Source: Porticoccaceae bacterium (GTDB lineage: Bacteria > Pseudomonadota > Gammaproteobacteria > Pseudomonadales > Porticoccaceae). From it: a stretch of DNA of 64,000 bases. Shown here in pieces: positions 47,530 to 56,741 of the stretch (position 1 is its first letter; every line of letters starts with the position of its first letter). A program made the translations under genes and the position numbers. The stretch spans positions 1 through 64,000 of the forward strand of contig JAJFKC010000006.1 in NCBI GenBank assembly GCA_021773435.1. Direction: 5' to 3'. A model generated the notes under the pieces. The model was not told the origin of the DNA. It ran no database searches and was given only the letters and a program-made list of their open reading frames with translations.

Positions 47530-48621
47530 ATGAACCCGGCTTTTGCCTTTTTGCTACCCTATCTGCAGAGCGATGCCCATCAGAGTAATCCGGCACGTTG
47601 TTTATTGGTGGCCGATGAAAACCTTATCGACGTCGATTTTTCCGGCATTCATCACACCACCGATGTTATTAGCAACCGATTTGATATTGCCCAGTCGGCG
47701 AGCACAGCGAGTTTAGCCACTCAGTTTAACGATTTTGATTTCAGCGCGTATCCTCCCGCTCATTTCGCGCGAATCTGTTATCGCGTTTCCAAGGAAAAGG
47801 CAGTGGTCGAACATATTATTGACCAGGCTTTCAAGCGGTTAATCGATGGCGGAGAGCTGATTTTATGTGGCGCTAAAAACGAAGGTCTTAAACGCTATGG
47901 GGCAGTCGCAGCCAAACGTTTTACTAGCTCGGCTGATATCCGCAAGCACGGTGCTATGTATATCGCAAAGATCATCAAACCGGCGCAGGGAATTGGGTCT
48001 ACGCCGTTAACGGAAACTTCGAACAGCAATTCAGCCTACCATGAACTCATTCCTGTAAATATTGACGACGAAGCCTCCACCAACAAAACTATCCTATACA
48101 CCAAAGCTGGAGTTTTTGGTTCAGCAAAGATAGATCAGGGCAGCCGGATGCTTGTAGCGTATCTGGAGACGTTTATTGAACGTTTCCAAACACCACCTCA
48201 AAGCCTGCTCGACCTGGGTTGTGGCTATGGCTATTTAACGGCCTGTGCGGCGAAGTTCGATATCGCGCGCCTTGTGGCAACGGACAATTGTGCGGCGGCC
48301 ATCGATACCTGCGTCGCGAATATGACTCGATTAAATATCCCGGCGGAGGTCATTGCCGATGATTGCGCTCGGGGAATTAGTGAAAAATTTGACGCTATAG
48401 TCTGCAATCCACCTTTTCATCAAGGCTTTAAAACAGATGCGGCATTGAGCGAAAAATTCGTTAGTTCTGCAGCCCAGCATCTTAAGCCGAGCGGTACGGC
48501 TTTATTTGTCGTCAACCAATTTGTGCCGCTGGAAAAATTAGCCTGCCGAAGATTTCGTGATATAAGTGTGATTGAACGGGATCAAAGCTATAAGCTCATC
48601 ATTATGGGTAGCCCTTTATGA
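47530..48621 (+). CDS. RsmC/RlmG-like rRNA guanine-N2 methyltransferase
   Basis: 363 residues. The C-terminal half has the SAM site LLDLGCGYGYLTACAA and the catalytic NPPFHQG of N2-guanine methyltransferases; the N-terminal half is the degenerate methyltransferase domain found in RsmC (m2G1207 of 16S rRNA) and RlmG. It starts 9 bases after hemB and is probably cotranscribed. RsmC is the more likely assignment by overall form, but RlmG cannot be excluded. Confidence 0.87.
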   Translation: MNPAFAFLLPYLQSDAHQSNPARCLLVADENLIDVDFSGIHHTTDVISNRFDIAQSASTASLATQFNDFDFSAYPPAHFARICYRVSKEKAVVEHIIDQAFKRLIDGGELILCGAKNEGLKRYGAVAAKRFTSSADIRKHGAMYIAKIIKPAQGIGSTPLTETSNSNSAYHELIPVNIDDEASTNKTILYTKAGVFGSAKIDQGSRMLVAYLETFIERFQTPPQSLLDLGCGYGYLTACAAKFDIARLVATDNCAAAIDTCVANMTRLNIPAEVIADDCARGISEKFDAIVCNPPFHQGFKTDAALSEKFVSSAAQHLKPSGTALFVVNQFVPLEKLACRRFRDISVIERDQSYKLIIMGSPL

Positions 48622-48663
48622 GCAGCCCTTCAGCCGTCACTTAGCCCACTTTATTCATCCAGC

Positions 48664-49179
48664 TCACAGAGCCGTCACTTGCCCAAGCAACTGCTGTAAG
48701 CGGCTTCGAAGCGACGAACCAACAGCGCTATAACTGATGCCACGGCGAGCAAATTGCTCGGCCAACTGCTGTTTGCCCTGAACAAAATAACTGCTGGCTA
48801 GTATCAGATAGACTTCCGCCGACCGGGGGTCGAGCCGTTGTGCTCGTTCAGCCACGGCGATGGCTTTATCGGGATCATCATCCTGATAATGACCCCAGGC
48901 TTCATCAATCAGGCTTTGCACAGCTTTTTGGGCGGGTTTTACTGCAATGCCCGACGGTGCTATTGAATATATCGACTCGGTTGTCTGCTCGGTTGATTCT
49001 GAGGGCACTTCCGATTGGCCCTGAGGTTTTTGTTCAGGCCTGGCGGGCGCGGTAGGCGAAGAGGTATAAACCGGCACTGAGCCAGTTTGTCGAATCGGCG
49101 CACAAGCAGCGAGTAATTCCAGCATGCCAAGCAGTACAAAAATCCGGACCAGGCATTTAACACTGATAAAAATATCCAC
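48664..49179 (-). CDS. TPR lipoprotein, LpoP-like activator of PBP1b
   Basis: 171 residues. A signal peptide ends in the lipobox LLAAC, so the protein should be lipid-anchored in the outer membrane. A proline- and serine-rich linker (about 30-75) is followed by tetratricopeptide helices (AWGHYQDDDPDKAIAVAERA, AEVYLILASSYFVQGKQQLA). It lies 45 bases downstream of mrcB. In Pseudomonas a TPR lipoprotein encoded with PBP1b, LpoP, activates the synthase; position and architecture match, so that role is inferred. Confidence 0.8.
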   Translation of the reverse strand: MDIFISVKCLVRIFVLLGMLELLAACAPIRQTGSVPVYTSSPTAPARPEQKPQGQSEVPSESTEQTTESIYSIAPSGIAVKPAQKAVQSLIDEAWGHYQDDDPDKAIAVAERAQRLDPRSAEVYLILASSYFVQGKQQLAEQFARRGISYSAVGSSLRSRLQQLLGQVTAL

Positions 49180-49224
49180 AAATAATCCTTGGCTAGATAA
49201 GACTTAGTACGGTTATAGCAGGGT

Positions 49225-51552
49225 TTACCAGCGGAATAAATCCCGCAACCAGTCAACGACTTTACCATCTTTAGGCTGACCACAAGTCGCATAGGCCGTC
49301 GGCGCACTGCCTTTTATAAAGGGTAAATATCGGGAGTTTTCACAACGTTCATCGGTGAGCAAACCACTATAAGGATCGATCCACCGATACACTACATTGT
49401 CAGGCTGAGCGAAATTAAAAGAAGTAACGCCAATATTTGCCATAATTTTTGTCCATAGCTTGAGTGCCCCAGATGAACCAGTTACGGGCATCTTGCCATT
49501 GTCATCGCGACCCACCCAGACCACCACCAGATAGTTGCCGCCAAAACCGCTAAACCAACTATCGCGTTGGCCATTTGAAGTGCCGGTTTTACCAGCCAGT
49601 ACGGTGCTGTTGGCGAACACATGGTAGGCGCTCCGTCCAGTGCCTTCGCGCATCACTACTTGCAGGGCGTAATGAAGCAGGTGCATGGCGTCAGGCTGAA
49701 TGCGCGCTGAAGTTTGAGTTGGGTATCTTTTTAGCGGCTCATTTTCTGCTGTGTAGACCGACTCGATACTACCCAGAGGGCTATAAAATCCATCACTGGC
49801 AATTGTATGGTACAGGCCCGCCACCTCAAAGGGCGACATGGTGATCGCACCCAGGCTCAAGGCAGGGACTTCCTGAATTGATCGATTAAACCCCAGTTGG
49901 CGGATGGTATCGGCCACATTATCGATGCCCAGATCCACTCCTAGACGGGCAGTGGCCTGATTATAGGAGCGCCCCAGAGATTCATATAACGGCACATCAC
50001 CATGATCTATACGATCAAAATTGCGGGGCCGCCAGACTGTGCCATCGTCCAGATCAATTTTTAGTGGCCCATCATCCAGCAGGGTCGCCAGGGTATACCT
50101 GCGAGACCGTTGCAAAGCTGTTAAATACACCGCCGGTTTGATCGTCGAGCCAACCGGACGACGAGCATCTAACGCGCGGTTAAAACCCGCAAATCCCGCC
50201 TGTCGTGAACCTGCAACGGCAACCACCTCACCGGTACCAACGCGGACTACTACGGCAGCGGCCTGCAAGGAATCTTTTTTGATGCCTTTGTTTTTTTCAA
50301 GCCTGCGCAATTCTGCAGCGAGGGTGTCCTGCAAGGTGTTTTGCACTTGCGGGTCAAAGCGAGTAAAGATGCGCAAACCCTCGGAGCCGAGGTCGTCATC
50401 TCGATAATCTTTACGCAATTGACGCCTGGCTAATTCGAGGTAAGCGGGAAACAGATTGGTGTTGGTGCCTGGTCTTGCCGAGACATCGAGGACTTTATTT
50501 TTAGCGCGCTGCGCACTGCTAGTGTCGATCAGTTGCTGGTCGCGCAGCAGATCAATGACCAAGTTTCGACGTTGTAAAGCTCGCTCAGGATGGCGGCGTG
50601 GATCATAGTACGACGCGCCCTTGGCGATGGCTGTCAGTAGGGCAACCTGGTGAAGATTCAACTCTCCCAGAGGTTGCCGAAAATAATGGCGGCTGGCCAT
50701 ACCAAAACCGTGGATAGCTCTTTTACCGGACTGGCCGAGATAAATTTCGTTGATATACGCTTCGAGAATGTCGCCCTTGCTGTAATGCAATTCCAGCAAT
50801 ATAGCCATGATGGCTTCGATACCCTTGCGCAATAAAGTCCGGTCGGCGCTGAGATAAAAATTCTTCACCAATTGCTGGGTGATGGTGCTGCCTCCCTGAC
50901 TCATTTTGCCAGCGCGAAGATTACCGAACATCGCGCGTGCAATACCGCGAAATGAAATGCCGTGATGCTGATAAAAATTCCTGTCTTCGACGGCTATCAA
51001 GCTTTCAATCAGGTAGGGCGGCAAACTTTCGAGACTTACCGGCTCCCGGTCTTCCAGATGATCGGGATAGATGCCACCAATCATTAATGGCTCTAATCGC
51101 ACCACCGGCAGCGCTTTACCCCGAGCATTACTGAGTTTGCTGATCCTGGCCTGGTTGAATTTGAGCTGGATATTTTGCAACGGCTGCTCACCATCCCAAA
51201 ACAGGAAAGCGCGGGAACGAATATCAACTTGCTGGCCATGTAAGCGGTATTGCCCCGGGCCATTGATTGATGGCACCTGCCGATAGCCCAGTCTTTTCAA
51301 CTCCCAGATTAGCTCATCGCGCTCCAGCGGTAAGCCCTCATATAATTCCAGCGCCCGGCTGTATACGTGGGATGGCAACGACCATTTCGCTCCAGAGAAC
51401 TTGTCGCGGACTATCAGATCAAGCGCGCCGATCAATATCACTGTGACAACCAACCCGGCGAGGAAAGCGGTCATTAAAAGGCGGCGTATCAAGCCATGCT
51501 TACGGCGTGCTGACTTCTTTTTTTTGCGCTTGCGTGATTTTTTTTTTGCCAA
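49225..51552 (-). CDS. mrcB: Penicillin-binding protein 1b, bifunctional peptidoglycan synthase
   Basis: 775 residues. A lysine/arginine-rich cytoplasmic tail and one membrane helix (LLMTAFLAGLVVTVILIGAL) lead to a UB2H-like region, then the glycosyltransferase with EDRNFYQHHGISFRG and GGSTITQQLVKNFYL, then the transpeptidase with the nucleophile in GSTIKPAVYL, SYN in the SYNQATARLG motif, and GKTGTSNGQRDSWF. All active-site motifs are intact. The next gene is its probable lipoprotein activator. Confidence 0.96.
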   Translation of the reverse strand: MAKKKSRKRKKKKSARRKHGLIRRLLMTAFLAGLVVTVILIGALDLIVRDKFSGAKWSLPSHVYSRALELYEGLPLERDELIWELKRLGYRQVPSINGPGQYRLHGQQVDIRSRAFLFWDGEQPLQNIQLKFNQARISKLSNARGKALPVVRLEPLMIGGIYPDHLEDREPVSLESLPPYLIESLIAVEDRNFYQHHGISFRGIARAMFGNLRAGKMSQGGSTITQQLVKNFYLSADRTLLRKGIEAIMAILLELHYSKGDILEAYINEIYLGQSGKRAIHGFGMASRHYFRQPLGELNLHQVALLTAIAKGASYYDPRRHPERALQRRNLVIDLLRDQQLIDTSSAQRAKNKVLDVSARPGTNTNLFPAYLELARRQLRKDYRDDDLGSEGLRIFTRFDPQVQNTLQDTLAAELRRLEKNKGIKKDSLQAAAVVVRVGTGEVVAVAGSRQAGFAGFNRALDARRPVGSTIKPAVYLTALQRSRRYTLATLLDDGPLKIDLDDGTVWRPRNFDRIDHGDVPLYESLGRSYNQATARLGVDLGIDNVADTIRQLGFNRSIQEVPALSLGAITMSPFEVAGLYHTIASDGFYSPLGSIESVYTAENEPLKRYPTQTSARIQPDAMHLLHYALQVVMREGTGRSAYHVFANSTVLAGKTGTSNGQRDSWFSGFGGNYLVVVWVGRDDNGKMPVTGSSGALKLWTKIMANIGVTSFNFAQPDNVVYRWIDPYSGLLTDERCENSRYLPFIKGSAPTAYATCGQPKDGKVVDWLRDLFRW

Positions 51553-51693
51553 ACTCTACACCTTGTGGCCTTTTTTCAATTTACAAAATCGCGGGGGACA
51601 GGAGCCTAAAACAAAATAGGCCTCCGCACTATTTACTCAGCCCGGATCATAGCGATAATAGCGGCCTTTGACAGAAAGGATTGACTGAAAACT

Positions 51694-52707
51694 ATGACAT
51701 CGAAGAAGAAGTATCACGCTTACGGCATTGGCGCGGCCCTGGTCGACACAGAAATCGAAGTGGAAGACCATGAGCTGGTAAATTTTGGTATTGAAAAAGG
51801 CCTAATGACCCTGGTCGATGAGACCCGTCAACAATCGCTGATGGAGCAGCTTGCCGACCACCTAACAGTTGCCCAGCGTACCAGTGGCGGATCAGGCGCT
51901 AATAGTATTATTGCACTGAGTGGTTTTGGTGGCACCAGCTTTTATTCCTGTAAAGTGGCTGACGATGAAAATGGCCGTTTTTATCTGGCCGATCTTGACG
52001 CGGCAGGGGTTCATCATCCTGGAGATAACTCGCTACCCAAGGGCACCACGGGGAAATGCCTGGTGCTCATCACCCCCGATGCGGAACGCACCATGAATAC
52101 GTATTTGGGTATTAGCGAAACCGTTAGTACTGCTAACCTCGATATGGAAGCCATTGCGGATTCACAATTTATATACATCGAAGGCTATCTGGTGACCTCA
52201 CCATCAGGCCGCGAGGCAGCCATTAAGGCCCGCCAACACGCTGAACAAAACGGTACCAAAACCGCCCTGAGTTTGTCTGACCCCGGCATGGTCGACCACT
52301 TCCGGGAAGGCCTCGATGCCATGATTGGTGATGGTGTCGATTTGCTATTTTGTAATCGCGACGAGGCGATGAGCTGGACTGGCGAAAATGACATAGCCGC
52401 CGTTGTTGAGGGAATGAAGTCAACAGCGGCTACTTTTGCCATTACCCTGGGTGCTGAGGGTGCTCTCATTTTCGATGGCGAAAACCTCCACAATATTGAG
52501 CCAATCGCTGTCACAGCGGTGGATACCAACGGGGCGGGAGATATGTTTGCCGGTGCCTTTTTATATGGTATTACTCAGGGTATGACCTTTAACCAGGCGG
52601 GCCGGCTGGCCAGCACAGCCGCTGCTGCGATAGTCGCGCAATTCGGACCACGGCTGCACCTTGATCAACACAAAGGAATCCTTGAGACAGTGCTAAACAA
52701 TCAATAA
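51694..52707 (+). CDS. PfkB-family sugar/nucleoside kinase, adenosine kinase-like
   Basis: 337 residues. SGGSGANSIIALSGFGG is the first PfkB signature and DTNGAGDMFAGAFLYGI the second, with the catalytic aspartate. The N-terminus (YGIGAALVDTEIEVEDHEL) resembles bacterial adenosine kinase-like proteins that phosphorylate adenosine or a related nucleoside with ATP. Substrate is not certain within the family. It is divergent from mrcB. Confidence 0.87.
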   Translation: MTSKKKYHAYGIGAALVDTEIEVEDHELVNFGIEKGLMTLVDETRQQSLMEQLADHLTVAQRTSGGSGANSIIALSGFGGTSFYSCKVADDENGRFYLADLDAAGVHHPGDNSLPKGTTGKCLVLITPDAERTMNTYLGISETVSTANLDMEAIADSQFIYIEGYLVTSPSGREAAIKARQHAEQNGTKTALSLSDPGMVDHFREGLDAMIGDGVDLLFCNRDEAMSWTGENDIAAVVEGMKSTAATFAITLGAEGALIFDGENLHNIEPIAVTAVDTNGAGDMFAGAFLYGITQGMTFNQAGRLASTAAAAIVAQFGPRLHLDQHKGILETVLNNQ

Positions 52708-52764
52708 GCAGGAGGCTATACGGCAGAGGTCTTGAGTGGCGGAGCGCAGAAAATACGCTATGAC

Positions 52765-52785
52765 CGATAGGCGATAGGCGATAGG
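52765..52785. repeat. Three 7-base tandem repeats after the PfkB kinase
   Basis: CGATAGG occurs three times in a row, 52765-52785, in the short convergent gap between the kinase and the PAS-GGDEF-EAL gene. Confidence 0.85.
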
Positions 52786-52794
52786 CGACATCGA

Positions 52795-55329
52795 TTATAG
52801 AAATAGTTTTCCTATTTCCTGAGGGGGCGCGATGAAAAATCCCTGAGCGTAATCGACACCTAATTTTTCAAGTATGTTTAATTGAGCCTGATTTTCTACA
52901 TTTTCTGCAATGGTGGCAATCCCCATAATATGAGCAAGGTGGTTGATGGTGCCCACCATTGAGCGATCAATGTCGTTTGCTTGTATGTTACGCACAAAGC
53001 TACCATCTATTTTCAGGAAATCTACCGGCAACTCTCTGAGGGACCCAAAAGAAGATAAACCGCTGCCGAAATCATCAAGGGAGAAGTAACAGCCTTTGTC
53101 TTTAAGCGCATGAATCAAATCAAGCGCCTGATCAAACTGCTTGACGGCAGCCGTTTCAGTAATTTCAAATTGTAATTGGTGGGGGTTAATCTTTGATACA
53201 TCAATTAACTCAAGCAAATAGTCCTTGAAGTGTTCATCGCCAATCGTCGCACCGGAAAGATTTATCGAAATCCTTAAATTTTGATGCTTGCTTAACTTAT
53301 TAGACGTTAGCTCTGTTATCACCCGCCGGACGACCCAGCGATCAATATCATCGATCAATCCATAAAGTTCCGCTGGCGGGATAAACTTACTCGGCGCCAC
53401 TAACTGACCCGATTTGTCCTCCATCCTCACAAGTGCTTCGAAATGAGTATGCTCCATGACATCGCCCGCTACCGGAGTAATAGGCTGGTAATACAAACAA
53501 AATCGATCCTGCTCAAGGGCTTCGTTAATTTTAGGTATCCATTGGCTGCTATTCCTATTTACCAAGTTTTGGTTATGATGTTGATTAATAATTACTCGAT
53601 TCCGCCCGATCTCCTTTGCAGCAACACAAGACGAAGCCGCTGCCACTAACACGTCAACCTCCGAACTGGTTTGATGATCAATTAATTCGACACCGATATT
53701 AACGCCAATTTTGAGCTGTTTTTCTTGCCAGGGAAAAGAAAATGACTTGACCTCCTCCAAAATTGCGTCCGTCACCCTACGTGCTTCTTCTGAAGAGCAG
53801 TTGTGTAACAGAACGGCAAATTCATCATTGCCGATACGCGCCACCATGTGCTCCCCACCAACAACTTTTTGCAATAACTTGCCACATTCAAGCAGCAAAG
53901 TATCGCCCGCCGACCGTCCACCCGTTTCGTTAACCAACGAAAAGTTGTGCACGTCGATGTACAGTAACGCTTGCTCGAGCTGATCACTTCGCGCTGTATC
54001 AACCGCATTAACTAACAGGTTTTCCAGAGCGCGGCGGTTAGGTAACTTAGTCACGGGATCATAGTTAGCTTGCAATAATAGACGGCTAGATACCCGTCGG
54101 GATTCCTCAATACTCCGAAAGACCAATGCACAACCCATTAGTTGATTATGCCGATCTCTCAGAGGTGTGGCCGCGCCACTAATACTAGTTTGCTCACGCC
54201 CTTCTACAAGCAGTAAAGTATTATCAGGCATTGAACATTCTGAACCGCAGCTAAGTGCGTCTCGACAGGGACTAACACTTCGCCCCTCGTCATCAACCAT
54301 ATTAATAACTGATTCAACAGCGGCGCCCTGCACTTGATCAAGGCGCATACCAAGCATCGCGAGACCGGCAGGATTAATTTGCTCAATGATCCCTTTACGA
54401 TCAAGAAAAGCCACGCCGTCAGCAACCTGGTCTAATACAGTCGCCAACATTTCCCGCTGGCGCCGAACAGCATCCTGGATACCCAACTGCCACGAATACT
54501 CCTGACACAGCAGGACAAATACCTCTTTTTCGCTTATCGAAGGATAGACCGAAACTTTAAAGTTTCGAGGTTCTCCATTAGCTGCGGCAGCTTCTATCAC
54601 TTCATCAGAGTTTTGCCTGATCCGAGTATCGAGAAGCTCTCGATAATCTTCGATTTCTCCGTTTTCATTCAGCGATGGAAACAACAGACGCATCGGCGCG
54701 TCAACTAATTGATGCCGCGAATAGCCCGTTTGTGTAAGTAGTTGATCATTAACATCCAGGATAATACCTTCAGCATTGACGCTGAGCACCCCAGAATCAG
54801 GGGATTCAAGACAAACCGGGAAACGTTGGCTTTCAATTTCTTGCGTGGCTGGTCGAACCGAGGGCGGTTCATTGGTATTTACATTACATAATTGGACGGG
54901 GCTAAACGGGGCTTCGATAAATTCCAGCAAACAACCTTGTCGATCATAAACAGGAAGCGACTTGATACTGATTCGCGACAAGGGTAATAATCGATCACCT
55001 CTTGTCATGGCTGCTTCGATCATATCCAGCCGTTGTGGATCCACATCCGAAGACCAGGCAGTCGATTTACCAGTCTCTATGGCACTTTTTACCGCACGAG
55101 CATATTCATCGCCAATAATAGCCGGAACAAGTGCTTCCAAACATTGACCAACAGACTGGACATTTGTTATGCCGGTCCAGGCGCTCATCCAGCTGTTCCA
55201 GATAACAATATTACCTTGATGATCCAGCACTGCAATTCCCTGCGCCTGATTATCAATGACCGCGAACGCTAGCTCGTCGGCGTCGTGGGCTGGTGCATGG
55301 GCTAGTTTATCTGCTGACTCTAATTTCAA
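52795..55329 (-). CDS. PAS-GGDEF-EAL cyclic-di-GMP signalling protein
   Basis: 844 residues starting with TTG. Three PAS-like sensor domains (about 20-130, 180-285, 290-410; for example ILDVNDQLLTQTGYSRHQL) are followed by a GGDEF domain (about 425-590) and an EAL domain (about 605-840). The GGDEF signature reads ARIGNDEF, so the first glycine is lost and cyclase activity is doubtful. The EAL motif (HFEALVRM) and LKIDGSFV, ENVENQAQ and DYAQGF segments are intact, so phosphodiesterase activity is likely. No membrane helix is seen; it should be cytoplasmic. Confidence 0.93.
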   Translation of the reverse strand: MKLESADKLAHAPAHDADELAFAVIDNQAQGIAVLDHQGNIVIWNSWMSAWTGITNVQSVGQCLEALVPAIIGDEYARAVKSAIETGKSTAWSSDVDPQRLDMIEAAMTRGDRLLPLSRISIKSLPVYDRQGCLLEFIEAPFSPVQLCNVNTNEPPSVRPATQEIESQRFPVCLESPDSGVLSVNAEGIILDVNDQLLTQTGYSRHQLVDAPMRLLFPSLNENGEIEDYRELLDTRIRQNSDEVIEAAAANGEPRNFKVSVYPSISEKEVFVLLCQEYSWQLGIQDAVRRQREMLATVLDQVADGVAFLDRKGIIEQINPAGLAMLGMRLDQVQGAAVESVINMVDDEGRSVSPCRDALSCGSECSMPDNTLLLVEGREQTSISGAATPLRDRHNQLMGCALVFRSIEESRRVSSRLLLQANYDPVTKLPNRRALENLLVNAVDTARSDQLEQALLYIDVHNFSLVNETGGRSAGDTLLLECGKLLQKVVGGEHMVARIGNDEFAVLLHNCSSEEARRVTDAILEEVKSFSFPWQEKQLKIGVNIGVELIDHQTSSEVDVLVAAASSCVAAKEIGRNRVIINQHHNQNLVNRNSSQWIPKINEALEQDRFCLYYQPITPVAGDVMEHTHFEALVRMEDKSGQLVAPSKFIPPAELYGLIDDIDRWVVRRVITELTSNKLSKHQNLRISINLSGATIGDEHFKDYLLELIDVSKINPHQLQFEITETAAVKQFDQALDLIHALKDKGCYFSLDDFGSGLSSFGSLRELPVDFLKIDGSFVRNIQANDIDRSMVGTINHLAHIMGIATIAENVENQAQLNILEKLGVDYAQGFFIAPPQEIGKLFL

Positions 55330-55365
55330 TGTTCCCTACCTGACTGAGGATTCCCGTCCTGCATT

Positions 55366-56409
55366 TCAACCCTGTGACAATAGCTCCCGTAAATCTATAA
55401 TTGCCGCATTGGCTCGACTGATATACGAAACCATGGTCAATGAATGATTGGCCAACAAGCCGTAACCGCTGCCATTTAAGATAACAGGGCTTCTCAGCGG
55501 CGCTTGGGTGGCCTCTAATTCTCGAATTATTTGTTGCACGCTGATGCGGGCATTTTTCTTTTCCAGCACATCGGCGAAATCCACTTCGACAGCTTTTAAA
55601 AAACGGACAAGCGCCCAGGTGGTGCCCCTGGCTTCATAAAAAACGTCATCGAGTTGCAGCCATCCAGTTTTTAGATAAGTATCTGAAGGCGCGGGAGTTG
55701 CCTGCCCGGCTGCACTATCGCCCGCCAGATCAATATTCAGACGCCGCTGTCCAACACTGGCACCCAAACGTTGCGAAAGACTACCCAGGCGAGCCTCAAC
55801 GGTACTGAGCCAATAGCGAAGATTGTCAGCTCGTGTATAAAACTGGGCGTTGTACTGATCGTCATCGACCAGCCGCTGCAGATATCCCTCAAGGTAGTTA
55901 CGACCCTCTCGGTACTCCCCCTCTGTTGCCGGTAATATCCAGCTTTGATGATCGAAATTGAACCTTGGCTCAGCAAGCGCGAGATCTTCATCCTCGGTAG
56001 ATTGGGACTGAGATCGAGCAAACGATTCTCGCAGCGCTTTGGCTAAATCTCGCACCTGAATAATCACGCCGTATTCCCAGTTGGGAATATTGTCCAGGAC
56101 CACTCCGGGCGGCATGATGTCATTGCTTAGATAGCCGCCGGGTTTATCCAGCAATGTATCGACGACTCTAATAAGCGCCACGACCGTCGTTTCGCCAAGC
56201 ACAACATCTTCGCCACGAGTCAACGCTTGCAGACCGGGTTCTCGACTCCAATACCAACCCAATACGACACAAACCAGGGTAATGACCACGATCACCCGTT
56301 TTAACCAGCGCCCGACGTTGCTCGCCTCACTGGTAGCAGTCGAACTATAAGAGTCCGATGCGTACTGATTATCTCCGCTAATGCGATTTTTCCAATCTTG
56401 TATAGCCAT
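55366..56409 (-). CDS. DUF2333 family membrane-anchored protein
   Basis: 347 residues. One hydrophobic helix near residues 35-55 (VIVVITLVCVVLGWYW) anchors it; the rest is helical and probably periplasmic. LLDKPGGYLSNDIMPPG and NWEYGVIIQVRDL are conserved text of the DUF2333 family, found across gammaproteobacteria with no known function. A small ORF ends 26 bases upstream and the cyclic-di-GMP gene starts 36 bases downstream, so the three may form an operon. Confidence 0.88.
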   Translation of the reverse strand: MAIQDWKNRISGDNQYASDSYSSTATSEASNVGRWLKRVIVVITLVCVVLGWYWSREPGLQALTRGEDVVLGETTVVALIRVVDTLLDKPGGYLSNDIMPPGVVLDNIPNWEYGVIIQVRDLAKALRESFARSQSQSTEDEDLALAEPRFNFDHQSWILPATEGEYREGRNYLEGYLQRLVDDDQYNAQFYTRADNLRYWLSTVEARLGSLSQRLGASVGQRRLNIDLAGDSAAGQATPAPSDTYLKTGWLQLDDVFYEARGTTWALVRFLKAVEVDFADVLEKKNARISVQQIIRELEATQAPLRSPVILNGSGYGLLANHSLTMVSYISRANAAIIDLRELLSQG

Positions 56410-56435
56410 CTATCTCTCTATTACCTGTTCGCCAT

Positions 56436-56597
56436 TTAATTACAAGCCCTTGGTATCAACCCTGCGGTATCAATTGCAATCGCTACGCCTAAATTATTCA
56501 TATTGGCAATAAGATTTGTTGTGGCAACGCCAATCCAATAGCCAATCATCAACCCGTAAATAGCCTTGACTCGCGGTATCGAGAATCGCCGTGCCAT
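56436..56597 (-). CDS. Candidate 53-residue membrane protein upstream of the DUF2333 gene
   Basis: ATG at 56597 with GAGG 4 bases upstream opens 53 codons: MARRFSIPRVKAIYGLMIGY, then WIGVATTNLIANMN and a C-terminal part ending IPRACN. The basic start and one hydrophobic segment suggest a small inner-membrane protein. It lies 26 bases before the DUF2333 start on the same strand. I recognise no family, and an ORF this short may be chance. Confidence 0.45.
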   Translation of the reverse strand: MARRFSIPRVKAIYGLMIGYWIGVATTNLIANMNNLGVAIAIDTAGLIPRACN

Positions 56598-56741
56598 TAA
56601 TCCTCAAATTCGCGCGAATCCCCGTGCCGACTGCCCTCGCGAAATAAGCCTTACCTACTTTCGCATAAGGGCATCATAATAGCCGAAAACTTATCGATAA
56701 TCTGTGGGTCAAAGCCCCAGATTGAGAGAGAACCGTATTAA

